A stretch of DNA of 6,032 bases, taken from the NCBI GenBank assembly GCA_028718405.1, contig JAQULV010000099.1, positions 1 to 6,032 on the forward strand, written 5' to 3'. The notes beneath the pieces are model-generated. The model did not search any database and was not told the DNA's origin. It saw only the letters and a program-made list of their open reading frames with translations. Origin of the DNA: Smithellaceae bacterium. Lineage in GTDB: Bacteria; Desulfobacterota; Syntrophia; Syntrophales; JAQULV01. This document shows positions 1-5,322 of the stretch, piece by piece; the first letter of the stretch is position 1; each line of letters opens with the position of its first letter. A program made the position numbers and the translations under genes.

Positions 1-153
1 TGGAGGCAGGGTGGTCAGGGTAGAACCTTGCCAATATATCGTGAGGTTTGTTGCAGTTTCCTTAGCGGGGGGGCAGGGAAGAGGAATTTCGCTTGCCACT
101 TTCAGTCCGTATATCCGATAGCGGCGGCGGATCTCCTTCATCCCTTCATTCAT
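1..153 (-). CDS. HPr kinase/phosphatase-like protein of lasso-peptide clusters (5' part only)
   Basis: An open frame runs from an ATG at 153-151 to the left window edge without a stop, giving 51 visible residues. They start MNEGMKEIRRRYRIYGLKV and continue ASEIPLPCPP. The block Y-R-x-Y-G-L-x-V-x-S-E-I-P-L-P is, from my memory of the family, typical of the N-terminus of HPr(Ser) kinase-like proteins in lasso-peptide clusters. Family members such as PadeK (paeninodin) phosphorylate the C-terminal Ser of the precursor. The precursor here also ends in Ser, which fits. The catalytic P-loop would lie outside the window, so activity cannot be judged. The start overlaps the methyltransferase stop by 8 bp in another frame, so translation is probably coupled. 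The start is uncertain: a second in-frame ATG lies at 141-139, and purine-rich AGAGG and GAAGGG directly abut the two ATGs. The strand, frame and family-like opening make chance unlikely, but the identification rests on a short stretch. Confidence 0.72.
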   Translation of the reverse strand, partial: MNEGMKEIRRRYRIYGLKVASEIPLPCPPAKETATNLTIYWQGSTLTTLPP

Positions 154-1291
154 CCTCTTTTCGCCAGTAAACGACGGTCCGGTCCGCGTACGTCAAGGGG
201 GCACGTATGCTCCTTTCCTGCCGAAACTCGTCTACTGCCTGACGGCAGAAAGGGTAAATTCCGTAATCATCAATAATTACGAACCCGCCCGGCAAAACCT
301 TGTCGTAGAGACATTCAAGGACTTCCTGGGTGGAGGAATAAAGATCGGCGTCGAGCCGTAGGATGGCTAGTGGTCCAATGGCGGCACGACGTAGAGTCTC
401 CTCAAACCAGCCAGGGAGAAAGAGCACGCCCTCGTCCAAAAGATTGTAGCGCAGGAAATTATCCCGGACCCCTTGTAAGCTGAAAGCTACGCCAGGCATG
501 TTGGATTCGGAGAAATCTATGCCTGAAGCACGGTCAACCTTGGTTTGTGGTGCAGGCAGTCCCTGGAAAGAATCGGCAACCCAGACACGGCGGTCTTCCT
601 GCCCGAAGGCGACCTGTAACGCCCGCAGAAAGATTGCCGCCCCTCCCTGGCAGACGCCGGCTTCCAGAAAATCACCTGGGATTTCTTCTGCGAACACCTG
701 CTCCGCGCAACGCTCCAGATTATCGAGACCCGAAAGCCCCAACATGGTATGGGGAAAGCAAAAGGGTATCTGAGCCGTGACACCTGAGATGCAGTCCTGC
801 TTGGCGTCAGCGAGAGCACCATAGGCATCGGGATGCCGGTAGCGTATATCACGGAGAAAACGTGTCTCTTCCCGCCAGTCATCCTTCGATTGGTCAGCTA
901 CGGTGCGAAACCTTCGAAGGTGGCTGATCCGGAGCTCGTGTTCCGGATAGATCATATTCAGGAGAGCCCGCTTTAATAAATAAAGATAACGCGTGCGTTG
1001 CTGTTCCGCAACTGTCGGAGTGTCGCAAACCGCCACTATTCCCTTGCCGAGCAATAACTCGACAAACTCCTCTACGTCGGCCCGTATCTTGTCCGCTGTC
1101 CCGGAAAATTCGACCGCCAGTTTGTCCGCGATCTCCGGCAGGTCAATTGGATATTCCAGTAATTCCCAAATTCGTCTTGCCGTTCCTTCGAGACGAATAA
1201 CCAGCTCGGCATCAAATGGCCTTACGAAAAGAATTCCTCTATCAATCAAACATTGTACCGGCCGGCGGCGATAAGAAACCTTACTTCTCAC
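146..1291 (-). CDS. PqqD-like RRE fused to TylF/MycF-type SAM-dependent O-methyltransferase
   Basis: This 381-residue protein has two parts. Residues about 5-90 look like a PqqD-fold RiPP recognition element (hydrophobic strands, then G-T-A-R-R-I-W-E-L-L, I-A-D-K-L and D-V-E-E-F-V-E-L-L). Residues about 100-378 form a full-length TylF/MycF-like methyltransferase: an opening R-Y-L-Y-L-L-K-R-A-L-L-N-x-I-Y-P, a SAM-binding G206-D-F-L-E-A-G-V-C-Q-G-G217, A239-D-S-F-x-G-L-P246, L311-R-L-D-A-D-L-Y-S-S320 and I339-I-D-D-Y-G344. Asp314, Asp341 and Asp342 match the family's metal and catalytic acidic positions. TylF-family enzymes are best known for methylating sugar hydroxyls of macrolides. Here the fused RRE and the adjacent precursor suggest that the substrate is the leader-bearing peptide, for example a Ser, Thr or Tyr hydroxyl or the C-terminus; this is inference. 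The start is GTG at 1291-1289, overlapping the precursor TGA by 4 bp (GTGA). No clear Shine-Dalgarno precedes it, so translational coupling is likely. Fold assignment is confident; the target is unknown. Confidence 0.88.
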   Translation of the reverse strand: MRSKVSYRRRPVQCLIDRGILFVRPFDAELVIRLEGTARRIWELLEYPIDLPEIADKLAVEFSGTADKIRADVEEFVELLLGKGIVAVCDTPTVAEQQRTRYLYLLKRALLNMIYPEHELRISHLRRFRTVADQSKDDWREETRFLRDIRYRHPDAYGALADAKQDCISGVTAQIPFCFPHTMLGLSGLDNLERCAEQVFAEEIPGDFLEAGVCQGGAAIFLRALQVAFGQEDRRVWVADSFQGLPAPQTKVDRASGIDFSESNMPGVAFSLQGVRDNFLRYNLLDEGVLFLPGWFEETLRRAAIGPLAILRLDADLYSSTQEVLECLYDKVLPGGFVIIDDYGIYPFCRQAVDEFRQERSIRAPLTYADRTVVYWRKEDE

Positions 1292-1446
1292 GAATACAGC
1301 GCAGTGCCATCATTAGCGAGTATGTTAAAGGTGCTGTTCTTCGTAACGTCATAGTCCTCTTCTATGATGGTGGGTTTGACCCAAGGGCGACGGTTCTCGC
1401 AGCGATCATCGTCGACTTTTGTTTGCGATGACTTCCTTTCTTCCAT
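1288..1446 (-). CDS. Lasso-type RiPP precursor peptide (52 aa)
   Basis: This is a small peptide between the stand-alone RRE gene and the RRE-methyltransferase gene. The ATG at 1446-1444 is chosen because AAGGAGG lies 7 bp upstream; the in-frame ATG at 1542 would lie inside the upstream gene and lacks support. Residues 1-20 are polar and charged. Residues 22-27, W-V-K-P-T-I, match the Y/W-x-x-P-x-L/I element bound by lasso RRE proteins. Next come the acidic I-I-E-E-D-Y-D-V, then T35-K-N-S-T39, and the C-terminal stretch F-N-I-L-A-N-D-G-T-A-L-Y-S. Asp46 is the only acidic residue after position 33, so it is the only plausible ring acceptor. Rings of 9, 8 or 7 residues would start at Ser38, Thr39 or Phe40. 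The usual Thr at leader position -2 would instead place the cut after Lys36, giving an unlikely 10-residue ring from Asn37. The C-terminal Ser52 suits phosphorylation by the adjacent kinase-like protein. Precursor status is well supported by context; the lasso topology and cut site are inferred. Confidence 0.85.
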   Translation of the reverse strand: MEERKSSQTKVDDDRCENRRPWVKPTIIEEDYDVTKNSTFNILANDGTALYS

Positions 1447-1453
1447 GAAATGT

Positions 1454-1460
1454 CCTCCTT
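1454..1460 (-). promoter_or_regulatory. Strong ribosome binding site of the precursor gene
   Basis: The minus strand reads AAGGAGG followed by 7 bp and then the ATG at 1446. It is the best Shine-Dalgarno match in the cluster. It sets the precursor start at residue M1 of a 52-residue peptide rather than the 84-residue extended frame, and is consistent with the precursor being made in excess over the enzymes. Confidence 0.85.
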
Positions 1461-1466
1461 TCCTTC

Positions 1467-1754
1467 CTAAGGTGGGGGCAGTATCCGGATGAGACCCTTG
1501 GTGTAGAGTTCGTCCAGGTACGGCAATATATCTTCTCTGCATTGCTCCTCGGTCACATCAAAGGCCCGTTGTAGTTCTTCGCAGAGAAGGGCAACGTTCA
1601 TCGGCTGCTCGATCCTCTGCCAGATCACACTCGCGACCTCGTTTAGCCCGTAGTACTTTCCCTGCGCCGCACTGAACATGACCAACTCATCTCCCACTGG
1701 GGCGGTGACAGGATCGGGAATGCGCACAACGGAAACCTCTGATGAGACATTCAT
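1467..1754 (-). CDS. Stand-alone PqqD-like RRE protein (lasso B1)
   Basis: A 95-residue protein of normal length for a discrete PqqD/RRE. Its core matches the family: a beta-hairpin region with G21-D-E-L-V-M-F followed by G32-K-Y-Y-G-L-N-E-V-A-S-V-I-W45, then helices with L-L-C-E-E-L-x-x-A-F-D-V and D-I-L-P-Y-L-D-E-L, ending in K-G-L-I. In lasso pathways this B1 protein binds the conserved YxxP-type element of the leader and delivers the precursor to the B2 leader peptidase. It is the first gene of the leftward operon; the ATG at 1754-1752 has a modest AAAGG 7 bp upstream. It stops 20 bp before the precursor ATG. No transglutaminase-like B2 domain is fused to it, and none occurs elsewhere in the window. 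Confidence 0.9.
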   Translation of the reverse strand: MNVSSEVSVVRIPDPVTAPVGDELVMFSAAQGKYYGLNEVASVIWQRIEQPMNVALLCEELQRAFDVTEEQCREDILPYLDELYTKGLIRILPPP

Positions 1755-1786
1755 CGTTGAACCTTTATTAATCTGATTAGTTACTT

Positions 1787-1818
1787 ATTTTATTAGCGGT
1801 ATGGGGTTCCCGCGTCAA
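1787..1818 (-). promoter_or_regulatory. Probable promoter of the leftward lasso operon
   Basis: On the minus strand, TTGACG (1818-1813, 5 of 6 to the -35 consensus) is followed after 17 bp by TAATAA (1795-1790). An overlapping TAAAAT (1792-1787) is a better -10 hexamer but at 20 bp spacing. The region is AT-rich and lies 33-60 bp upstream of the B1 ATG. The position is convincing; the exact -10 is uncertain. Confidence 0.5.
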
Positions 1819-1848
1819 GCAAAATCTTACAAGCAGCAGACGGGGCTT

Positions 1849-1864
1849 ACGCATATCCATGCGT
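1849..1864. repeat. Inverted repeat touching the cyclase -35 box (candidate operator)
   Basis: Perfect 6-bp arms, ACGCAT and ATGCGT, are separated by 4 bp (ATCC). The right arm ends on the first base of the TTGACA -35 hexamer. The placement suits a repressor or activator site controlling the divergent promoters. It could also be chance, since only 12 bases are paired. Confidence 0.4.
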
Positions 1865-1893
1865 TGACAACAGGTAACTCCCTGACTTATAGT
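1864..1893 (+). promoter_or_regulatory. Sigma-70-like promoter of the lasso cyclase gene
   Basis: TTGACA (1864-1869, perfect -35) is followed after 18 bp by TATAGT (1888-1893, 5 of 6 to TATAAT). Transcription would start near 1900, leaving an untranslated leader of about 47 bp before the cyclase ATG. The -10 region is overlapped by GACTTATAGTC, a small perfect inverted repeat at 1884-1894. Confidence 0.65.
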
Positions 1894-1946
1894 CCGTCAT
1901 AGTCGGCTAAGGATAATCAGTGTCGGTATTGGTGAAGGATTAATAG

Positions 1947-3899
1947 ATGAGCGGCATCTTCGGGTGTGTCTATCTGGATGGGCGGCCACTACCCCCCGAA
2001 ACGGGAGAGGCGATGGGCCATGCGATGAGACACTGGGGGGGCGACGGAATCTCCACCATCGGAGGCGATGCCGCCGTCCTTGGGATGTCAAGGATGGCCA
2101 TTACTCCCGAAGCGGTCCACGAATCCCTACCCCGTTGTGATGAAAGAAGCGGGGATCTGTTCACGGCTGCTGCCCGTCTCGACAACCGGGATGAGCTTTG
2201 TGACATCTTCGGTATTTCGGTTGCGGAACGTCCAACCCATTCTGACGCCATGCTTGCCATGTACGCATACCGTAAATGGGGTGAGGGTGCTTTCCATCAC
2301 CTCTTCGGTGACTGGTCCTTCGCTGTCTGGAACCATTCGCGGCGCAAGCTGCTTATAGCGCGGGACAGGTTGGGCAATACAGGCCTCTATTACTGCCATC
2401 GTCCGCCACTTGTCGCCTTTTCTTCGGATCCGGAGGCGCTGTTCTCCCTGGAGGCCGTAGAACGGCGCATCAGCGAACAATATATCGCTTCTTATCTCAC
2501 TATTTTCCCCAAGGGAAACGAGGATGACACCTGCTGGTTGGGTGTTAAGATGATCACACCCGGCCATGTCCTGACGATTAATCCGGAGGGGGTACAGTTG
2601 AGGCGTTATTGGGAGCTGACGGAAACCAGCCCAAATCGCGGCTGGACAGACGAAGAGTATATAGCGGGCTTTCTGGAATACTATCGTACGGCCGTGAAAG
2701 TGCGCCTTCGCTCCCGTTACCCCGTCGGAACAACCTTGAGTGCCGGTTTGGACTCCGGTTCCGTGACCGCCCTGGCGGCTCGGGCATTGAGAGAAGAGGG
2801 ACGGACACTGACCGCCTTCACCTCAGTACCACTTTTCCCTGCCGAGCAGCTTGTCACGGGGAAATTGGCCGATGAATGGCCCCTGGCCCGGGCCGTTGCT
2901 GAACGGCACGACAATATCGAGCACTGTGCGATAGACGCCGCTTCCGTGTCTCCCCTGTCCGGCATCGTGAGGGCCATCACCATTCTTCCTTCCCCCCAGC
3001 ACGCGGTGGCCAACGAATTCTGGATCATGGCCCTCCACGATGCGGCAAAGGAGCGCGGTATCGGTGTGATGCTTACCGGTCAGTTGGGCAATGGCGGCGT
3101 ATCGTGGAGCGGCGGTCGGGACCGCATCCTATGGCTATTCCTTGGCGGCAGATGGGATGAGGGGATAAGAGCCATGGCGCAGTTTAAGAGGCGAAGCGGT
3201 CGCTCGTGGATTAGGACGATTGCAGGGCGTCTGGTCATGCCGGTCATCGTTCCCTTTTTAAAAAACCTCCAGAGATCAATTCGAACGGATGCCTTTCCCT
3301 GGAGCGATTACGCCGCAATTAATCATAACTTTGCCGCCAGGAGCGGCTTGCATCAAGCAATGAAGCTGACAGGGCATGATCCGACATTCAGCAGGGCGAT
3401 CCGGCCCTTTGATGAGCGGCGTCTGACACTTGTCCACAACGGGACGATGGTCGGTCCGATATGGCATGCGTTCGGGAACTCCTTCGGGATGGAGGTAAGG
3501 GACCCGACAGCCGACATTCGCCTTATCCAGTATTGTCTCAGCATTCCCGACGAACAATATGCCTATAACGGTGGCCAACGCATGGTTATGCGAAGGGCCA
3601 TGGAGGGCATCCTTCCTCCTGAAATGCAGTGGAACACCGTCCGGGGGGGACAGGCGGCGGACGTTGCGCTGCGACTCCTGCACCACAGCGAGGAGATGGA
3701 GGCAACCCTTGTGCGCTTGAAAGACAATACCGATGTATGCCAATATCTCGACCTTTCCTTGATGCGCCGCGTCTGGCAGGAATTGCGGGCGGAGTGCAAC
3801 GTGCGTACCGCGCAACGGGCTGCAACGATCCTGCTGCGCGGGATCATGTGCGGCTGCTTCGTCGAGGAGGCGGAAAGATTGATGAAGGTCAAGCGATAG
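1947..3899 (+). CDS. Lasso-peptide cyclase (asparagine synthetase-like, lasso C protein)
   Basis: A 650-residue homologue of class B asparagine synthetase, in the size range of lasso cyclases. The N-terminal Ntn/glutaminase-like domain (about 1-200) begins M-S-G-I-F-G: Ser replaces the Cys2 nucleophile of true glutaminases, so ammonia release from glutamine is not expected. The synthetase domain (about 235-640) has the PP-loop L264-S-A-G-L-D-S-G-S, L376-T-G-Q-L-G-N-G-G and the conserved R518-D-P-T-A-D-I-R-L-I-Q-Y-C-L-S-I-P block, followed by L-P-P-E-M and R-G-G-Q-A-A-D-V. In lasso biosynthesis this enzyme adenylates the Asp/Glu side chain of the core, which is then attacked by the new N-terminal amine. 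GAAGGA 7 bp upstream supports the ATG at 1947. It is transcribed divergently from the B1-precursor operon, which is less common than a co-directional A-B-C order. Ordinary AsnB is unlikely given the Cys2 loss and the neighbouring RRE and precursor genes. Confidence 0.92.
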   Translation: MSGIFGCVYLDGRPLPPETGEAMGHAMRHWGGDGISTIGGDAAVLGMSRMAITPEAVHESLPRCDERSGDLFTAAARLDNRDELCDIFGISVAERPTHSDAMLAMYAYRKWGEGAFHHLFGDWSFAVWNHSRRKLLIARDRLGNTGLYYCHRPPLVAFSSDPEALFSLEAVERRISEQYIASYLTIFPKGNEDDTCWLGVKMITPGHVLTINPEGVQLRRYWELTETSPNRGWTDEEYIAGFLEYYRTAVKVRLRSRYPVGTTLSAGLDSGSVTALAARALREEGRTLTAFTSVPLFPAEQLVTGKLADEWPLARAVAERHDNIEHCAIDAASVSPLSGIVRAITILPSPQHAVANEFWIMALHDAAKERGIGVMLTGQLGNGGVSWSGGRDRILWLFLGGRWDEGIRAMAQFKRRSGRSWIRTIAGRLVMPVIVPFLKNLQRSIRTDAFPWSDYAAINHNFAARSGLHQAMKLTGHDPTFSRAIRPFDERRLTLVHNGTMVGPIWHAFGNSFGMEVRDPTADIRLIQYCLSIPDEQYAYNGGQRMVMRRAMEGILPPEMQWNTVRGGQAADVALRLLHHSEEMEATLVRLKDNTDVCQYLDLSLMRRVWQELRAECNVRTAQRAATILLRGIMCGCFVEEAERLMKVKR

Positions 3900-3924
3900 A
3901 GGGCCGCGTGTGGGGGAAATGAAA

Positions 3925-3950
3925 GGGGGCACCCCCGGTGGGGTACCCCC
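3925..3950. terminator. GC-rich hairpin between convergent genes, probable bidirectional terminator
   Basis: G5-C-A-C4 at 3925-3935 pairs with G4-T-A-C5 at 3940-3950, with one C/A mismatch and a CGGT loop. It lies 25 bp after the cyclase stop and 36 bp from the RuBisCO-like stop. On the minus strand the stem is followed by TTTCATTT, a weak U-tract. On the plus strand there is no clear T-run, so rightward termination would be less canonical. The rest of 3900-3986 shows no gene. Confidence 0.6.
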
Positions 3951-3986
3951 TCATTGTTGAAAGCTACGTTTGCGGAGTCAATTAGA

Positions 3987-5291
3987 TCAGATCTTGAACT
4001 CCGTTTTGACGCCCCAAGTGCCGAGGGCACGTCCCAGTTCCTCGTGCTCCTTGCCGTATTCGGCGATCGGGACACCCTTCATTACCGCATCGATGGCCTG
4101 ACGGAAGGCCTTTGCACCCGCGACGGTTCCCAGCGGGTGGGCGTGGATGCCGCCGCCGGAGCCGATCATGATGTCCGTACCGAGTTCCCTGATCGTGTCG
4201 GGCACATTAGCCGGGGTGATGCCGCCGGAAGGCATGGGCATCGTGGGTTTGAGGTTTGCCATCGGGTAGGTGAGGCTGCGGGCGGTTTCGGAGAATCTCT
4301 CCATCAGCCACATGGCCTTGCCGCCGAGTGCGAAGGGCAGGACCAGCATGTCGGCGCCGCAAAGCCTCGGGATCTTGCCCAGCACGAGGTGCGAGGACAT
4401 ACCGTATTCAGGCGACATGTAGAGGGCACCCGAGAAGTCCATGTGGGCGATGATCGGCAGATTGATATTCTTGTCTTCCGCCAGGGCCCTCATGGCCTCG
4501 GGGCCGATGGCCCAGTAGTTCACCATCAGGGCGTTTCCGCCGGCGTCCTTCACTGCCTTCGCCAGTTCGAACATCTTGGGGAGGCGGTCGGTGACGTTGA
4601 CCGTGTAGAGGGTGTGCTCGCCCGTTTCCTCGAAAACCTCCTTCTCGATCTTCAGATAGGCCTTCACGCGCTGGAGGACGCCGTTGTACTTCATGTCGCC
4701 GATCAGTTCGTCATCTTTGACGACGTCGCATCCGCCCAGTGCCGCCTTGCGGAACAGGTCGGCGCCCACTTCCAGAGGATAGCCGCTGCAGGGTTTGATC
4801 ATGTTGTTGAGCAGCGGACGGCGCTTCTTGATGCCCAGGGCTTTGTAGATGCCGTCGATGCCGAACTTGGGGCCCTGGTAGCCGGCCAGGACGTCCTTGG
4901 GCATCCGGATGTCGATGAGCTTGAGTTTGCCGGCCATGGAGATGTTACCGATGGCGGCGGTGAACAGCATGGGGATCTGGCTTTCGATGTTGGCGGAAGG
5001 GAAGGCCAACTGGATCACGTAGTGCCGGTCAGTGACACCAGGCTCCACTCTCCATTCATAGAAAGGCGTCTCGTAGACACCGATGACCTTGGCCACATGC
5101 GCGGCGCGGATCTCCGGGGTTTCCATCGGGGTCGGGGTCCAAGTGCCGGTGGACTGCTCGATCGCCAGGACGGGCGACATGGCGTCGATGTTGAGTTCCT
5201 TCGGCCAGGACGTATAGTACGTGGCGATGATGTGCTTCTCCATGTCTATCCCCTCGGGGAGGGCATAGGGGCTGTCTGCATACTTCTCCAT
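3987..5291 (-). CDS. RuBisCO-like protein (form IV type)
   Basis: This 434-residue protein has the RuBisCO large-subunit fold signature but altered active-site residues. Kept are the first catalytic Lys in I165-K-P-C168, the metal-site motif K192-D-D-E195 (equivalent to the carbamylated Lys, Asp and Glu), His283 and the phosphate-binding S355-G-G and G379-G-G. The second Lys of the KPKxG motif is Cys168, the segment after His283 reads M-D-F-S-G instead of the R-x-x-H-type sequence, and the loop-6 Lys region is L-P-F-A-L-G-G-K. It is therefore not expected to fix CO2. Known RuBisCO-like proteins include the MtnW enolase of methionine salvage and enzymes of apionate catabolism. The FGGY kinase upstream suggests a phosphorylated sugar or sugar-acid substrate. 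AAAGGAG 7 bp before the ATG supports the start. It follows the kinase stop by 31 bp in the same operon. I cannot assign the exact reaction. Confidence 0.88.
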   Translation of the reverse strand: MEKYADSPYALPEGIDMEKHIIATYYTSWPKELNIDAMSPVLAIEQSTGTWTPTPMETPEIRAAHVAKVIGVYETPFYEWRVEPGVTDRHYVIQLAFPSANIESQIPMLFTAAIGNISMAGKLKLIDIRMPKDVLAGYQGPKFGIDGIYKALGIKKRRPLLNNMIKPCSGYPLEVGADLFRKAALGGCDVVKDDELIGDMKYNGVLQRVKAYLKIEKEVFEETGEHTLYTVNVTDRLPKMFELAKAVKDAGGNALMVNYWAIGPEAMRALAEDKNINLPIIAHMDFSGALYMSPEYGMSSHLVLGKIPRLCGADMLVLPFALGGKAMWLMERFSETARSLTYPMANLKPTMPMPSGGITPANVPDTIRELGTDIMIGSGGGIHAHPLGTVAGAKAFRQAIDAVMKGVPIAEYGKEHEELGRALGTWGVKTEFKI

Positions 5292-5298
5292 AAATCTA

Positions 5299-5305
5299 CT
5301 CCTTT
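5299..5305 (-). promoter_or_regulatory. Ribosome binding site of the RuBisCO-like gene
   Basis: The minus strand reads AAAGGAG with a 7-bp spacer to the ATG at 5291. It lies in the 31-bp gap after the FGGY kinase stop, supporting separate translation initiation within one transcript. Confidence 0.75.
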
Positions 5306-5322
5306 CAAAAATTAGATATCGT

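Noticed and set aside
28..276. Plus-strand frame of 82 codons at the left edge
   Set aside because: It is antisense to the kinase-like start and the methyltransferase end, both of which show family motifs.
1447..1542. Longer precursor start at 1542 (84 residues)
   Set aside because: The extra 32 codons overlap the end of the B1 gene and look like out-of-frame translation; the AAGGAGG site points to the ATG at 1446.
1816..1835. CAAGCA direct repeat (1816-1821 and 1830-1835)
   Set aside because: Only 6 bp with a 8-bp gap, no third copy and no clear relation to a promoter element beyond proximity; probably chance.
1947..3899. Housekeeping asparagine synthetase
   Set aside because: Cys2 is replaced by Ser, and the gene lies divergent to an RRE and precursor operon, both typical of lasso cyclases.
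3276..3932. Minus-strand frame of 218 codons opposite the cyclase 3' half
   Set aside because: It lies antisense to the conserved synthetase domain, has no ribosome binding site I can see and no recognisable motif.
3954..5315. Long plus-strand frame of 453 codons opposite the RuBisCO-like gene
   Set aside because: It is the antisense of a clearly recognisable conserved protein, its translation is rich in His, Gly, Asp and Val without family-like motifs, and the opposite strand has the good ribosome binding site.
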